From assembly GCF_003014695.1 (NCBI RefSeq), contig NZ_PYAS01000015.1:1-64000 (forward strand): a stretch of 64,000 nucleotides of DNA, written 5' to 3'. The notes under the pieces are model-generated. The model did no database searches. It worked only from the letters and a program-made list of their open reading frames with translations, and was not told the origin of the DNA. This document shows, piece after piece, positions 25,434 to 33,965 of the stretch (positions are counted from its first letter, which is position 1; each line of letters opens with the position of its first letter). A program made the translations under genes and the position numbers. The DNA is from Dyadobacter jiangsuensis. GTDB taxonomy: Bacteria > Bacteroidota > Bacteroidia > Cytophagales > Spirosomataceae.

Positions 25434-28229
25434 TCAAAGTGTGTAGCGCAAGCCAATCATCGAGTAAGTTCCTCTGCGGTATCTCTGATACAAACCGTCT
25501 GTTTTAGTATCGATTTTGTTATCATGGTTGGTATCCTGGTACAAGCGGAACGGCTGGTTGAGCAGATCCTGAATGCTTGCACGGATTTCGAGGCGCTTGC
25601 CGATGGTTTTGATAATGTTCAGGTCGATCACGTTACGCGACATTTCGAAGATATTCGCGCTGATCTGGTTGTCGCCGATGATGAAAATCCGCTTGCCGAT
25701 CACATTATACAATGCATTCACCTGGAAGCCGCGCTCATCATCATTATAGAACAAACCGGCGTTGATCAGGTAAGGTGACTGGCCTTGCAGGTAACGATCG
25801 GAGCTGCCCGTAGTCACGTTGGTCTTAACGTTACTGGTGATGAGCGATGCATTCAATGTCACGAGCATTTTGCTCAGGAAAGTCGCGTTATCAGGGTTCG
25901 ACAATGCTTTACGAACTTCCAGTTCAACCCCTCTTGCATAAGCTGTTCTTGCATTTGCTACTGTGAAAGCCACGGTGCTACCGTTATAGAAGATCGCCGC
26001 TTCGATAGGATCTTTGAATGTCTTGTTGAACAACGACAGGGTAATCAGTTCGCTTTGGCTTGGGTAGAACTCGTAACGCAAATCGTAGTTCTGGATCGTT
26101 GCATTCACCAGGTTCGGGTTCCCTTTACGCGACACGTCGAAGTTGAAGTCGTAATAGGTACTTGGAGAAAGCTCGCGGAATTCAGGTCTGTTAACGGTCG
26201 TACTATAAGCCGCTCTTACCGCGTGGCGATCGTTGAATTTGTAGGTCAGGTTAACAGAAGGCAGCGGAGTGAAAACCGGACGGTCCACATTCACCTGGAT
26301 ACCGCCTCCACGCTCATAACCCTGCAACTGCTGGCGGTTGTATTCGCCGCGGAAACCCACGGTTGCATTCAAATGCTCGGTGATCGGCCAGTAGAACGAT
26401 GCGTAACCAGCTGCCAGAAGGTTTTGTGCCGCGTATTTATCGTCAAAGTTGGTTCCTTCTGTGTAGTATACTTTATCAGAAGCCAGGTTCGAGTTCTGGA
26501 AGAATTGCTCCGGCGTCTGTGTCAGGATCTCGTCACCTACGCGGTTCGGGTTTACGATACCGAACCAGCGGGCAGAATATTTACGGTCTTTGTATTCCAC
26601 ATAAGTACCTACGTTCAGTTTTGCCTGTTGCTCAGCTTCATCTTTCTTCGCACCGATCAGCTGCTCGTAAGAAACCGTTCCCGTACCGACGATCTCGCCC
26701 AAACGTGAGTAGAAACGCGCAGCCTGTTGCAAGGTAGGAGATTCAAACTGTTGCAGGTTGATCTGGAACGGCAGGTTGGTGCCTGCCTCGCGGGTCGATG
26801 TAAATCTTCTGAAATCAGGCTCGTTACGGTAAGTATAACCTGCACCGGCGATCCAGCGGAGTTTTGATTTCGCGCTCAGCTCGTGTGTACCGCTCAGCTG
26901 GCCTGAGTAGATGCTCCTGGCTTCGTAACGGAATGCGCCGTTGCTGTAATCCAGGTTGTTTTCAAGGTTTCCTCCGCCGCGTACAACCGTTTCCTTATTA
27001 CCCATCTGGTTGAACAGGTTACGGAACTCGATCTTGTTTTTAGGATTGAGAATAAATGCCCAGTTAGACATGATACCCAAACGAGCATTCTCCTGCAAGA
27101 ACTGGTCGTTGAAACCCTCGATTTTCTGCCCCGAGAAATTGTAGCGGCTCTGAGTAACGGTATTGTTTATACGTGAGAAAGAATAGTTGATGTAGGAAGT
27201 GTTGGTAACCTCCATATCGCGAACGTAGAACCGGCGGCTGAAATTGATACCCGCTCTCCAATCCGGTGAAACGTTGATCTGCTTCGGTGCATAGTAGTCA
27301 GGCAAATCCTGGAACTTCTGGATAATGGTTGGCGACTGCGCGTTCAGGATAACGCCTCTTCTGTTAGGGAATTTATCGGGCAATGTACGTGTACCATTCT
27401 CGATACCAAGGAATTCCAATGCACCGCCCTTGTGGCTCGTAGCCGAGTTGAATGTAGTTCCCGCACGGTAGCCTGTCGAGAAATTCACGGAGAAGCTGTT
27501 GCCGTCGGGGATGGTTTTGGTGTAAATTTTGATAGCACCGCCACTTACATCGCCGGGGAGGTCAGCTGAGGCCGATTTGAAAACCAGCATCCGGTCAATG
27601 GCTGATGATGGAATCAAATCAAAGGAAAAGGATTTAGTGTCTACCTCAGTAGAAGGAGTGATAATATCATTGAGTAACACCGTGTTATAACGCTCGTTCA
27701 AGCCGCGTACTACAATAAAACGGTCGTCGAAAATGGAGATACCGGGCACGCGGCGGATTACCGCAGAGGCGTCACGGTCTTGGGTACGCTGGATTTGCTG
27801 TGCTGAAATACCTACTGCAATCTGCTGTACCTGTTTGATTTCTGTGATTACCGAAACTTCGGTGTTGGTCTGACGCTGCCCCTTTACGACCACTTCCTGC
27901 AAGGTTTTGTTGTCCTCAACCAGCGCGGTGGTGATGAGCGTCGATTTATCTGCTTCAACGCGAACGTTGTCTATTTCTTTCGTTGCGTACGATACATAAC
28001 TGATCTGTACTTTATATGCACCGGCAGGTACTTTCGGAATTTCGAAGTTACCTTCAACGTCCGTCACGGAGCCGAATGGTGTTGCCGTACCGATCAACTG
28101 AACTGTCGCTCCGATGATCGCTTCGTTGTTCTTGCCGTCTTTGACAGAGCCCTTTATCGAGCCCAATTGCGCAAAACAAGCGCCTGTTGTTAAAATAAGG
28201 AGGGAAATCGCTGTAACCAAATGTCTCAT
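25434..28229 (-). CDS. TonB-dependent outer membrane receptor
   Basis: Outer-membrane transporter of 931 residues. Signal peptide (LVTAISLLILTTGACFAQ), carboxypeptidase-regulatory-like domain (IKGSVKDGKNNEAIIGATV, about 25-110), then plug domain (about 120-250) with FIVVRGLNERYNTVLLND and ADLPGDVSGGAIKIYTK, then a barrel ending in Leu (GLRYTL). It is not SusC-like (no SusD beside it); the next gene is the beta-helix lipoprotein 40 bases on. A TAnnTTTG-type box lies upstream. Imported substrate unknown; iron or phosphorus sources are common for this type, but nothing here decides. Confidence 0.93.
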   Translation of the reverse strand: MRHLVTAISLLILTTGACFAQLGSIKGSVKDGKNNEAIIGATVQLIGTATPFGSVTDVEGNFEIPKVPAGAYKVQISYVSYATKEIDNVRVEADKSTLITTALVEDNKTLQEVVVKGQRQTNTEVSVITEIKQVQQIAVGISAQQIQRTQDRDASAVIRRVPGISIFDDRFIVVRGLNERYNTVLLNDIITPSTEVDTKSFSFDLIPSSAIDRMLVFKSASADLPGDVSGGAIKIYTKTIPDGNSFSVNFSTGYRAGTTFNSATSHKGGALEFLGIENGTRTLPDKFPNRRGVILNAQSPTIIQKFQDLPDYYAPKQINVSPDWRAGINFSRRFYVRDMEVTNTSYINYSFSRINNTVTQSRYNFSGQKIEGFNDQFLQENARLGIMSNWAFILNPKNKIEFRNLFNQMGNKETVVRGGGNLENNLDYSNGAFRYEARSIYSGQLSGTHELSAKSKLRWIAGAGYTYRNEPDFRRFTSTREAGTNLPFQINLQQFESPTLQQAARFYSRLGEIVGTGTVSYEQLIGAKKDEAEQQAKLNVGTYVEYKDRKYSARWFGIVNPNRVGDEILTQTPEQFFQNSNLASDKVYYTEGTNFDDKYAAQNLLAAGYASFYWPITEHLNATVGFRGEYNRQQLQGYERGGGIQVNVDRPVFTPLPSVNLTYKFNDRHAVRAAYSTTVNRPEFRELSPSTYYDFNFDVSRKGNPNLVNATIQNYDLRYEFYPSQSELITLSLFNKTFKDPIEAAIFYNGSTVAFTVANARTAYARGVELEVRKALSNPDNATFLSKMLVTLNASLITSNVKTNVTTGSSDRYLQGQSPYLINAGLFYNDDERGFQVNALYNVIGKRIFIIGDNQISANIFEMSRNVIDLNIIKTIGKRLEIRASIQDLLNQPFRLYQDTNHDNKIDTKTDGLYQRYRRGTYSMIGLRYTL

Positions 28230-28252
28230 AATCAGTGTCTAATATTTTGACA

Positions 28253-28260
28253 CAAAACTA
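28253..28260 (-). promoter_or_regulatory. TAnnTTTG -7 box for the TonB receptor gene
   Basis: On the minus strand TAGTTTTG matches the Bacteroidota -7 consensus and would place the transcript start about 17 bases before the start codon. No good TTTG -33 element is visible at the usual spacing, so the call is weak. Confidence 0.35.
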
Positions 28261-28316
28261 TGGCGGCAACATTATTCCGATATGTCGTTAATATTAAGTT
28301 ATTGTTAAGTCCTGTT

Positions 28317-29090
28317 CTACATGATTGCGTGCTTCAAAGCGATAAGCTCCTTATACACAGCATGATGCGACCCTAACACAAAGCGCGACCGTTTGCAGAT
28401 CGCGTGACAGCTCTCTTTTATTTGCTCGAAAACCAACAATCGTTCTTCATAAACGACGAATATTTTCTGGATGATCACCGCAATCTCGCGGGTGAGGTTT
28501 TCGGCTTGCGCTACGAGTGCGTGCAGCGTCTCTACGGAATAGGGAGATATTGCGGCCAACTCGCCGGAAGCCACCACCCTGGCCGCCAAAAGTTTAAAAT
28601 TGTCGAGTAGCACCTGGTACGACAAATTGAACGTATCCAGATCTTTTTCAAAATGAGGCCTTGCCAGATCAAAAGGAGGTGCCAGCGGGTTTTGCACGGA
28701 AATCGCAGCATAAATCTCTTTCACTTCTTTCGAATAGCCGTCTTTCACAAGCCTGCCTTTGGCTGCCGTTGCCTTAATCACAAACGCTACGTGTTTGATA
28801 CTCATTTCCTCTCCCTTGAACAGGCGCTTACGTACGAGTGATACATCTATATATTGTGTGATCACCCGGGCGAGCTCGCTGTCCAGCTCCTCGTAGGTGT
28901 CGATAAGCCGGCGTAGCTCCCCGGGAGAGGATAGCGCGGAAGCCGGCGTGTATTCATTTTCCTTTTCAATCAGTTCCAGGACTGAGCCGACTTTAAGCAA
29001 CCTTCTTCGTAAGGATTTCTCAAACGGCGTTTGGTGCAGGACGCTATCATTCAGCGACCTGCCGGACAGGAGTGGCGTAATTCGTTCCAT
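28317..29090 (-). CDS. hypothetical helical protein
   Basis: Unrecognised protein of 257 residues, no signal peptide and no membrane segment. Nearly all-alpha by composition: long amphipathic stretches such as RRLIDTYEELDSELARVITQYIDV broken by short turns, and a C-terminal half with LTREIAVIIQKIFVVYEERLLVFEQIKES. There are two cysteines close together (CHAIC, near 232). It lies between the TonB receptor (leftward, 87 bases downstream) and the T9SS glycosidase-like gene. Function cannot be assigned. Confidence 0.6.
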   Translation of the reverse strand: MERITPLLSGRSLNDSVLHQTPFEKSLRRRLLKVGSVLELIEKENEYTPASALSSPGELRRLIDTYEELDSELARVITQYIDVSLVRKRLFKGEEMSIKHVAFVIKATAAKGRLVKDGYSKEVKEIYAAISVQNPLAPPFDLARPHFEKDLDTFNLSYQVLLDNFKLLAARVVASGELAAISPYSVETLHALVAQAENLTREIAVIIQKIFVVYEERLLVFEQIKESCHAICKRSRFVLGSHHAVYKELIALKHAIM

Positions 29091-29158
29091 CTAAAAACCA
29101 TCAATGCAAGCCACAAAGCTAGCATTAATAAAGAAAACTCAATACCGAATCGTTTTTT

Positions 29159-29191
29159 GCCCCGATAGTACCGTTAAAGTGCTACCGGGGC
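29159..29191. terminator. GC-rich hairpin after the T9SS gene
   Basis: Thirteen-base stem with a mismatch and a wobble (29159-29171 with 29179-29191), 7-base loop, starting 12 bases past the stop of the leftward glycosidase-like gene. The side facing downstream carries an A-run rather than a T-run on the leftward strand, so it is not a canonical terminator. Confidence 0.4.
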
Positions 29192-29203
29192 AAACAGGGT
29201 GGC

Positions 29204-31516
29204 CTACCGGCCGATAGCGACCTTCCGGCTCGTGATAATGTCGTCCCGGCCGGTGATCTGCAAAACGTACATCCCGGCAGGCAAATGACCAATGCTGATC
29301 ACCGGGCCTGGCTTGGAGGTTTTCAGCACCGTTTTGCCGCTTTGATCTACCAACTCCACCGACGCAGCGTTTTTCAGGACGGTTTCGGTGAGTTGCAGAC
29401 GGTCGGCAGCCGGATTAGGATAAAAGGAAAGCAAGTTGGGGCTGTCGAAAACCACGCGTGCTATTTTGCTGTATGAAAATGTACTATCATGGTCTACCAT
29501 TCTCAGGCGGTAGAGGTTGCTCCCGATGAGCGGCGCATTGTCCATGGCTTCGTAATCAATTCTCTCCCGGCTCGCATTCGCCGCTTCAACCTTTCCTACT
29601 ATGTGCCAGCTGTCTCCGCTTGCGCTGCGCTGTATTTCAAAATGGCTCGAATTGGTTTCCTCGGCGGTCGACCAGTTGAGCGATACGTGATTTTCCCTGG
29701 CGGCTGCTTTAAAAGCGATCAGCGTCACGGGCAGTACGTCGGTGACGGTAACCACCACGTCGCTCGTTTTCACGCAACCACCCTGCCCGGCTGTTACCGA
29801 ATAAGTGTACGTCCCCGGGGTCGACGATACTTTTACGTCGGTAAGGTTAGCGGTGGTGCCGATCGGGTTCCCATTCAGTTCCCACCGGTAAGTGAGCCCC
29901 GAACAGTCTCCCGTGCAAGCCGACGACAGGTTGATCATCGTCCCTATCCGCGGGTTATTCACACTCGGCGAACCTGTAATCGAAAGCTGGCAGTCCACCT
30001 TCAGGTCATTGTTAATCAATATATTGACCGGCGCCCCGCTGGCCGTATTCCGCGCGGCCATCCAGGTTTTATAGGCATCACAATCTCCGGAATAACTGTC
30101 GCGATTCGTCACACAACCATTTTGCTGAATGATACCCGATAATGTAAAACTATCCTGATTGCCGGGAGTCGGAGTCGTAACGGGCTGATTAACCCAGGTA
30201 TCGGCCAGTTCCCGGACGGCAGGGCCGCCCCCCGCACTCAGCAGATTTTCAAAAAACATACAACTCACCATCTGCGCGCCATGGGTATAGCTCTCAGTGG
30301 CGTAGGCGATGAAATTCGCAATGCCAAGGCTCGCATTGAATCCCGCCTCGTTGATGTACAGCTTTCCGGGAAGATTTGAGCGCAGAAGATCAATGGCGAA
30401 GCGGTGATCATAAAGGTAGTCGTCATTGATCTTGATCCCGTCCATTTCTGAGGCGATTTCATTAAATGAAAAAGTAGTCCGTCCCAACGACAACTTATCG
30501 AACACTGAGCCATGATGCGTTATAACCTTGATCCGGCTGTCAATGCCTTTCACCGTATTCTTGAAAATGGTATTAACTTCCTTCAACACCTGTGCCCGGT
30601 ACAAGTACCAGTCTGTCCCGTCGGGCTGGGTGAAAGTGGTGGGTGACGGCCTTTTAGGAGATACCTCGTTGAAAGAGCGATAGTTGGTCCCCCAAACAAA
30701 GTTAAGCGACTGGATCTTTTCATATTTGGCCGTAAGCCAGGCTCTGTAACCTCTCACCATTGGCTGCGAGTAATCCGAGAGGCTCGCATTATCGCGAAGG
30801 TTTGTGGGCTGTTCGTAGTGGTATTTGTCTGTTCCCAGCTCAAATTCTCCCTCTCCGTTACGGGTGTAAATCAGGTCAATGTAAAGCAATTCACCTGTAT
30901 CCTGAAGATGGCCATACCGCTGTAAGACCTTGTTGGTGAAAGCGACGATCCTGTCGCGGGTCGACTGCGCTGCGAGAGAGGTCATCACGAACTGCACATT
31001 GACGCCGTTGATCTGCCCGCCATATTTCTGAAAGACGGCTTCTGATCCGTCGTATCCGACATTCAGTATCCGTTCTTCTTTCAGCCAGCCATCCCCCGTA
31101 TTGATGCCATACCGATCGGAATAGCTATGGGTGACGTTATCGCCCGTACTGACCGCGATGTTAATCCCGATCTTCATACCCAGCGACCGTGCTTTGGCTA
31201 TCTGGTCGTCGTACATCTGCCACACATTATAATCCTCTCCGTATTGTTGCTTCAAAACCCGGGAGATGTATCCCTCGACCATCCCCCATTGCATACTCAG
31301 AAAAACCGCATTGCAACCCACCGCATGTGCCTGTTCGATCACCTTCATACTATTCCAGTTGCCTTCATTTACCAGGCTGAGCCCCAGATAGCGCTGCTGT
31401 GCATGCACTTTGGGACAAAAACTAATAACGTTGAGAAAAATGATCGTTAAAAAAAGCTTTTTGGCCAGCACAGGATTGCTTCTGTTGGCCCTAATCGTCT
31501 GCAACATTTTTTGCAT
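29204..31516 (-). CDS. T9SS-exported glycoside-hydrolase-like protein (TIM-barrel)
   Basis: Secreted protein of 770 residues. After a signal peptide (LTIIFLNVISFCPKVHAQ), residues about 45-430 look like a clan GH-A TIM barrel: VIEQAHAVGCNAVFLSMQWG, LGMKIGINIAVSTGDN, a probable acid/base region YTRNGEGEFEL and a probable nucleophile region LYINEAGFNAS. A family 42-like beta-galactosidase is the nearest style, but the family is not certain. An Ig/PKD-like domain with a CVTNRDSYSGDCDAY insert follows (about 460-620). The last 75 residues are a type IX secretion sorting domain (FYPNPAADRLQL, LPAGMYVLQITGRDD, SRKVAIGR), which sends it to the surface or medium. Confidence 0.78.
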   Translation of the reverse strand: MQKMLQTIRANRSNPVLAKKLFLTIIFLNVISFCPKVHAQQRYLGLSLVNEGNWNSMKVIEQAHAVGCNAVFLSMQWGMVEGYISRVLKQQYGEDYNVWQMYDDQIAKARSLGMKIGINIAVSTGDNVTHSYSDRYGINTGDGWLKEERILNVGYDGSEAVFQKYGGQINGVNVQFVMTSLAAQSTRDRIVAFTNKVLQRYGHLQDTGELLYIDLIYTRNGEGEFELGTDKYHYEQPTNLRDNASLSDYSQPMVRGYRAWLTAKYEKIQSLNFVWGTNYRSFNEVSPKRPSPTTFTQPDGTDWYLYRAQVLKEVNTIFKNTVKGIDSRIKVITHHGSVFDKLSLGRTTFSFNEIASEMDGIKINDDYLYDHRFAIDLLRSNLPGKLYINEAGFNASLGIANFIAYATESYTHGAQMVSCMFFENLLSAGGGPAVRELADTWVNQPVTTPTPGNQDSFTLSGIIQQNGCVTNRDSYSGDCDAYKTWMAARNTASGAPVNILINNDLKVDCQLSITGSPSVNNPRIGTMINLSSACTGDCSGLTYRWELNGNPIGTTANLTDVKVSSTPGTYTYSVTAGQGGCVKTSDVVVTVTDVLPVTLIAFKAAARENHVSLNWSTAEETNSSHFEIQRSASGDSWHIVGKVEAANASRERIDYEAMDNAPLIGSNLYRLRMVDHDSTFSYSKIARVVFDSPNLLSFYPNPAADRLQLTETVLKNAASVELVDQSGKTVLKTSKPGPVISIGHLPAGMYVLQITGRDDIITSRKVAIGR

Positions 31517-31899
31517 AGCAACAGGGTTTTGTGAGTTTACGGATTCAGGCGGACAGCCTAAAATTGGTGTAAAACTTACCTCTAACCGTGTATTCTGTAC
31601 AACTAATACCCGTACTCAACCAGCCTCCCGCACTTGAAAATCACTAGAATTCTGATCGATAGTAGATAAAATTCTACAACCAGTGAGCAAACTAATAACT
31701 TTTGCTTAATTATCAATCGATATTGTTCGCAATCGATATATATTCTACTTCTACAAGCGTGAATCTTTTTGATGACAACAAATACAGCAAACATGAGCAA
31801 AGTCAGTTCACAAGGCACCGTTGATCATCCTTAACCCGGCTATTTGCCCATACCTTGCAGCCGATTCAAATGATCCGTTTTTTGCTAAGCTGCCTGCAT
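31517..31899. other. divergent promoter region, AT-rich, with 10-bp direct repeats
   Basis: No gene seen. Markedly AT-rich, between the leftward T9SS gene and the rightward universal stress protein gene, so it must carry both promoters. A perfect 10-base direct repeat (CAATCGATAT at 31714-31723 and 31730-31739) is the only clear structure. Confidence 0.5.
31714..31739. repeat. paired CAATCGATAT direct repeat, possible operator
   Basis: Two identical 10-mers, 16 bases from start to start, each containing the palindrome ATCGAT. Position between divergent genes fits a regulator-binding site; no regulator is known. Confidence 0.35.
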
Positions 31900-32745
31900 A
31901 TGAAAAAGATCCTTGTTCCTTTCGACTTCTCTGCACTGTCCATGTCCGCGCTACGGTTTGCCATCGAGCTGGCCGAAGCTGCCGGGGGCGAGGTGATTGC
32001 CCTGCATGTGGTGAATATGACGCCCGTTTACCTGGAAAGCCTCGATCCGAATGGATACGCTGTCGGCTCCGCTTCGATCCTGTCCGAACTGGGCCGCGAA
32101 GCCACCGAGAACTTTGCGCGCGTAAAAAGCGAGTTGAAAACACGCCTGGAACCCGGCTTTCGCGTCGAACAGGGATTACTCCACCAGATCATCATCAAAA
32201 CCATTCATGAGACCGGCGCGGACCTCGTGGTGATGGGAACAAACGGCAGCAGCGGGCTCGCGGAAGTGATCGTGGGTTCGAATACGGAAAAAGTCGTCAG
32301 AACCGCCCCGGTACCCGTCATTTCCATTCACAAGGGACAAAAGATCAGCCAGATCCGCAACATCGTTTTCCCGACCACCATCGATTTGCAGCAGCATCGC
32401 TTCATATGGCAGATCAGGGCATTGCAATCGTTCCTGGGCGCGCACCTGCACCTGCTCTACGTAAAAACGCCCGATTCCAAAGATACCGATCAGGCATTAG
32501 CCCATATGCTCAGCGACCTCGCCGAATATTACTCCCTCACCGAATATAGCGTACACGTTACGCACGCGCCCAACGAAGAAAAGGGCGTCCTAAAATTCGC
32601 TGCCCGTATGCCGGGTTCTATGATCGCGATGGCCACACACGGCTACACCGGCCTGACGCACCTGATGCTGGGAAGCGTAGCCGAAAATGTCATTAACCAC
32701 ACCCGTGAAGCCGTCTGGACCTGCAAGCTCTCCGAACATGTGTAA
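31900..32745 (+). CDS. universal stress protein, tandem USP domains
   Basis: Cytoplasmic stress protein of 281 residues built from two UspA folds. The ATG at 31900 is chosen because it begins exactly at the first beta-strand (MKKILVPFDFSALSMSALRFA); an upstream TTG would add an unrelated hydrophobic leader. The first domain has the ATP-binding loop MGTNGSSGLAEVIVGSNTEKVV, the second MATHGYTGLTHLMLGSVAENVI; both keep the G-x2-G-x9-G pattern. Such proteins respond to starvation or respiratory stress. Single gene after a long divergent promoter region. Confidence 0.9.
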   Translation: MKKILVPFDFSALSMSALRFAIELAEAAGGEVIALHVVNMTPVYLESLDPNGYAVGSASILSELGREATENFARVKSELKTRLEPGFRVEQGLLHQIIIKTIHETGADLVVMGTNGSSGLAEVIVGSNTEKVVRTAPVPVISIHKGQKISQIRNIVFPTTIDLQQHRFIWQIRALQSFLGAHLHLLYVKTPDSKDTDQALAHMLSDLAEYYSLTEYSVHVTHAPNEEKGVLKFAARMPGSMIAMATHGYTGLTHLMLGSVAENVINHTREAVWTCKLSEHV

Positions 32746-32856
32746 ATGCTCATAAACCTGGGAATGCCACGCTCCTCAATTCGTCTCCGCTTTGCATCGA
32801 GGTGGTAAAAGTGGTATTATTGTCCCAATCGGGCATTTGACCAAGACATACATGTT

Positions 32857-33879
32857 ATGAAGAAGATAGGTTTTTTATCGTTCGGGCATTGGTCTAACCA
32901 TCCGGCTTACAACGCCCGAACCGCGAGCGATACACTGCTTCAATCCATTGACCTCGCTGTTGCCGCCGAGGAGATCGGTTTGGATGGCGCCTATTTCCGG
33001 GTGCATCATTTTGCGGCTCAGCTGGCATCACCTTTCCCGTTGCTTTCGGCCATCGGCGCCAAAACAAGTAGAATAGAAATCGGAACAGGTGTAATCGACA
33101 TGCGTTACGAGAATCCGTTGTACATGGTGGAAGACGCCGGTGCTGCGGATCTGATTTCGGAGGGGCGATTACAACTCGGCATCAGCAGAGGATCGCCGGA
33201 ACAGGTGATTGACGGATGGCGGTACTTTGGCTACGAACCGGCCGAAGGAGAAACCGACGCCGATATGGGCCGCCGAAAGGCATTGGAATTTCTCGAAAGA
33301 TTAAAAGGTGAAGGGTTTGCGCAACCCAACCCGTACCCAATGTTTCCGAACCCGCCGGGCTTGCTGCGGTTGGAACCGCATTCCGAAGGCCTGCGCGAAC
33401 GCATCTGGTGGGGAGCCGCTTCCAACGCCACGGCAGTATGGGCGGCCGAAAACGGCATGCACCTTCAAAGTTCCACCCTGAAATACGACGAAAGCGGCAA
33501 GCCCTTTCACGTGCAACAGGCGGAACAGATCCGTTTGTACAAAGAAGCCTGGAAAAAAGCCGGGCATGAGCGCGAACCGAGGGTATCGGTAAGCCGGTCC
33601 ATTTTCGCATTGGTAACCGATCAGGATCGCTATTACTTCGGACAGGAAAGCAACCGGACGGACAAGATCGGAATGATTGAGCAAGACAAGCGCGCCATTT
33701 TCGGGAGAAGCTACGCCGCGGAACCCGACCAGCTCATTAAAGAACTGGCACAGGACGAAGCCATTCAGGAAGCAGACACTATTCTTTTAACAATACCGAA
33801 TACATTGGGCGTTGACTACAATGTACATGTATTGTCTTCCATTTTAGAGCACGTGGCCCCCGGACTCGGGTGGCGTTAA
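32857..33879 (+). CDS. LLM class flavin-dependent oxidoreductase
   Basis: Luciferase-like monooxygenase of 340 residues, using reduced FMN or F420-type flavin to oxidise an unknown substrate. Family features: MKKIGFLSFGHW at the first strand, the aa region LDGAYFRVHHFA, IEIGTGVIDMRYENPLYMVEDAGAADLISEGRLQLGISRGSPEQVIDGW, and the C-terminal DTILLTIPNTLGVDYNVHVLSSILEHVAP. Length is typical. It is the only gene of its transcript, 111 bases after the stress protein, and converges on gdhA across a strong hairpin. Confidence 0.9.
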   Translation: MKKIGFLSFGHWSNHPAYNARTASDTLLQSIDLAVAAEEIGLDGAYFRVHHFAAQLASPFPLLSAIGAKTSRIEIGTGVIDMRYENPLYMVEDAGAADLISEGRLQLGISRGSPEQVIDGWRYFGYEPAEGETDADMGRRKALEFLERLKGEGFAQPNPYPMFPNPPGLLRLEPHSEGLRERIWWGAASNATAVWAAENGMHLQSSTLKYDESGKPFHVQQAEQIRLYKEAWKKAGHEREPRVSVSRSIFALVTDQDRYYFGQESNRTDKIGMIEQDKRAIFGRSYAAEPDQLIKELAQDEAIQEADTILLTIPNTLGVDYNVHVLSSILEHVAPGLGWR

Positions 33880-33909
33880 GCGCTACGGATGCAGATCAAT
33901 TAAGAATCA

Positions 33910-33940
33910 GCGGGCGGCAATTGGATTTATTGCCGCCCGC
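33910..33940. terminator. 12-bp perfect hairpin between convergent genes
   Basis: GCGGGCGGCAAT (33910-33921) pairs exactly with 33929-33940 across a 7-base loop. Placed between the LLM oxidoreductase and gdhA stops, it probably acts as a shared terminator although the T-runs are short. Confidence 0.7.
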
Positions 33941-33965
33941 AAATCAAATGTGAATCAGCCCTTAC

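Noticed and set aside
25785..26708. 307-residue plus-strand frame inside the TonB receptor
   Set aside because: Antisense of a well-supported receptor, Cys- and Val-rich without any motif.
29159..29191. Canonical terminator after the T9SS gene
   Set aside because: The hairpin is strong but lacks a T-run on the leftward strand, so it is listed with low confidence only.
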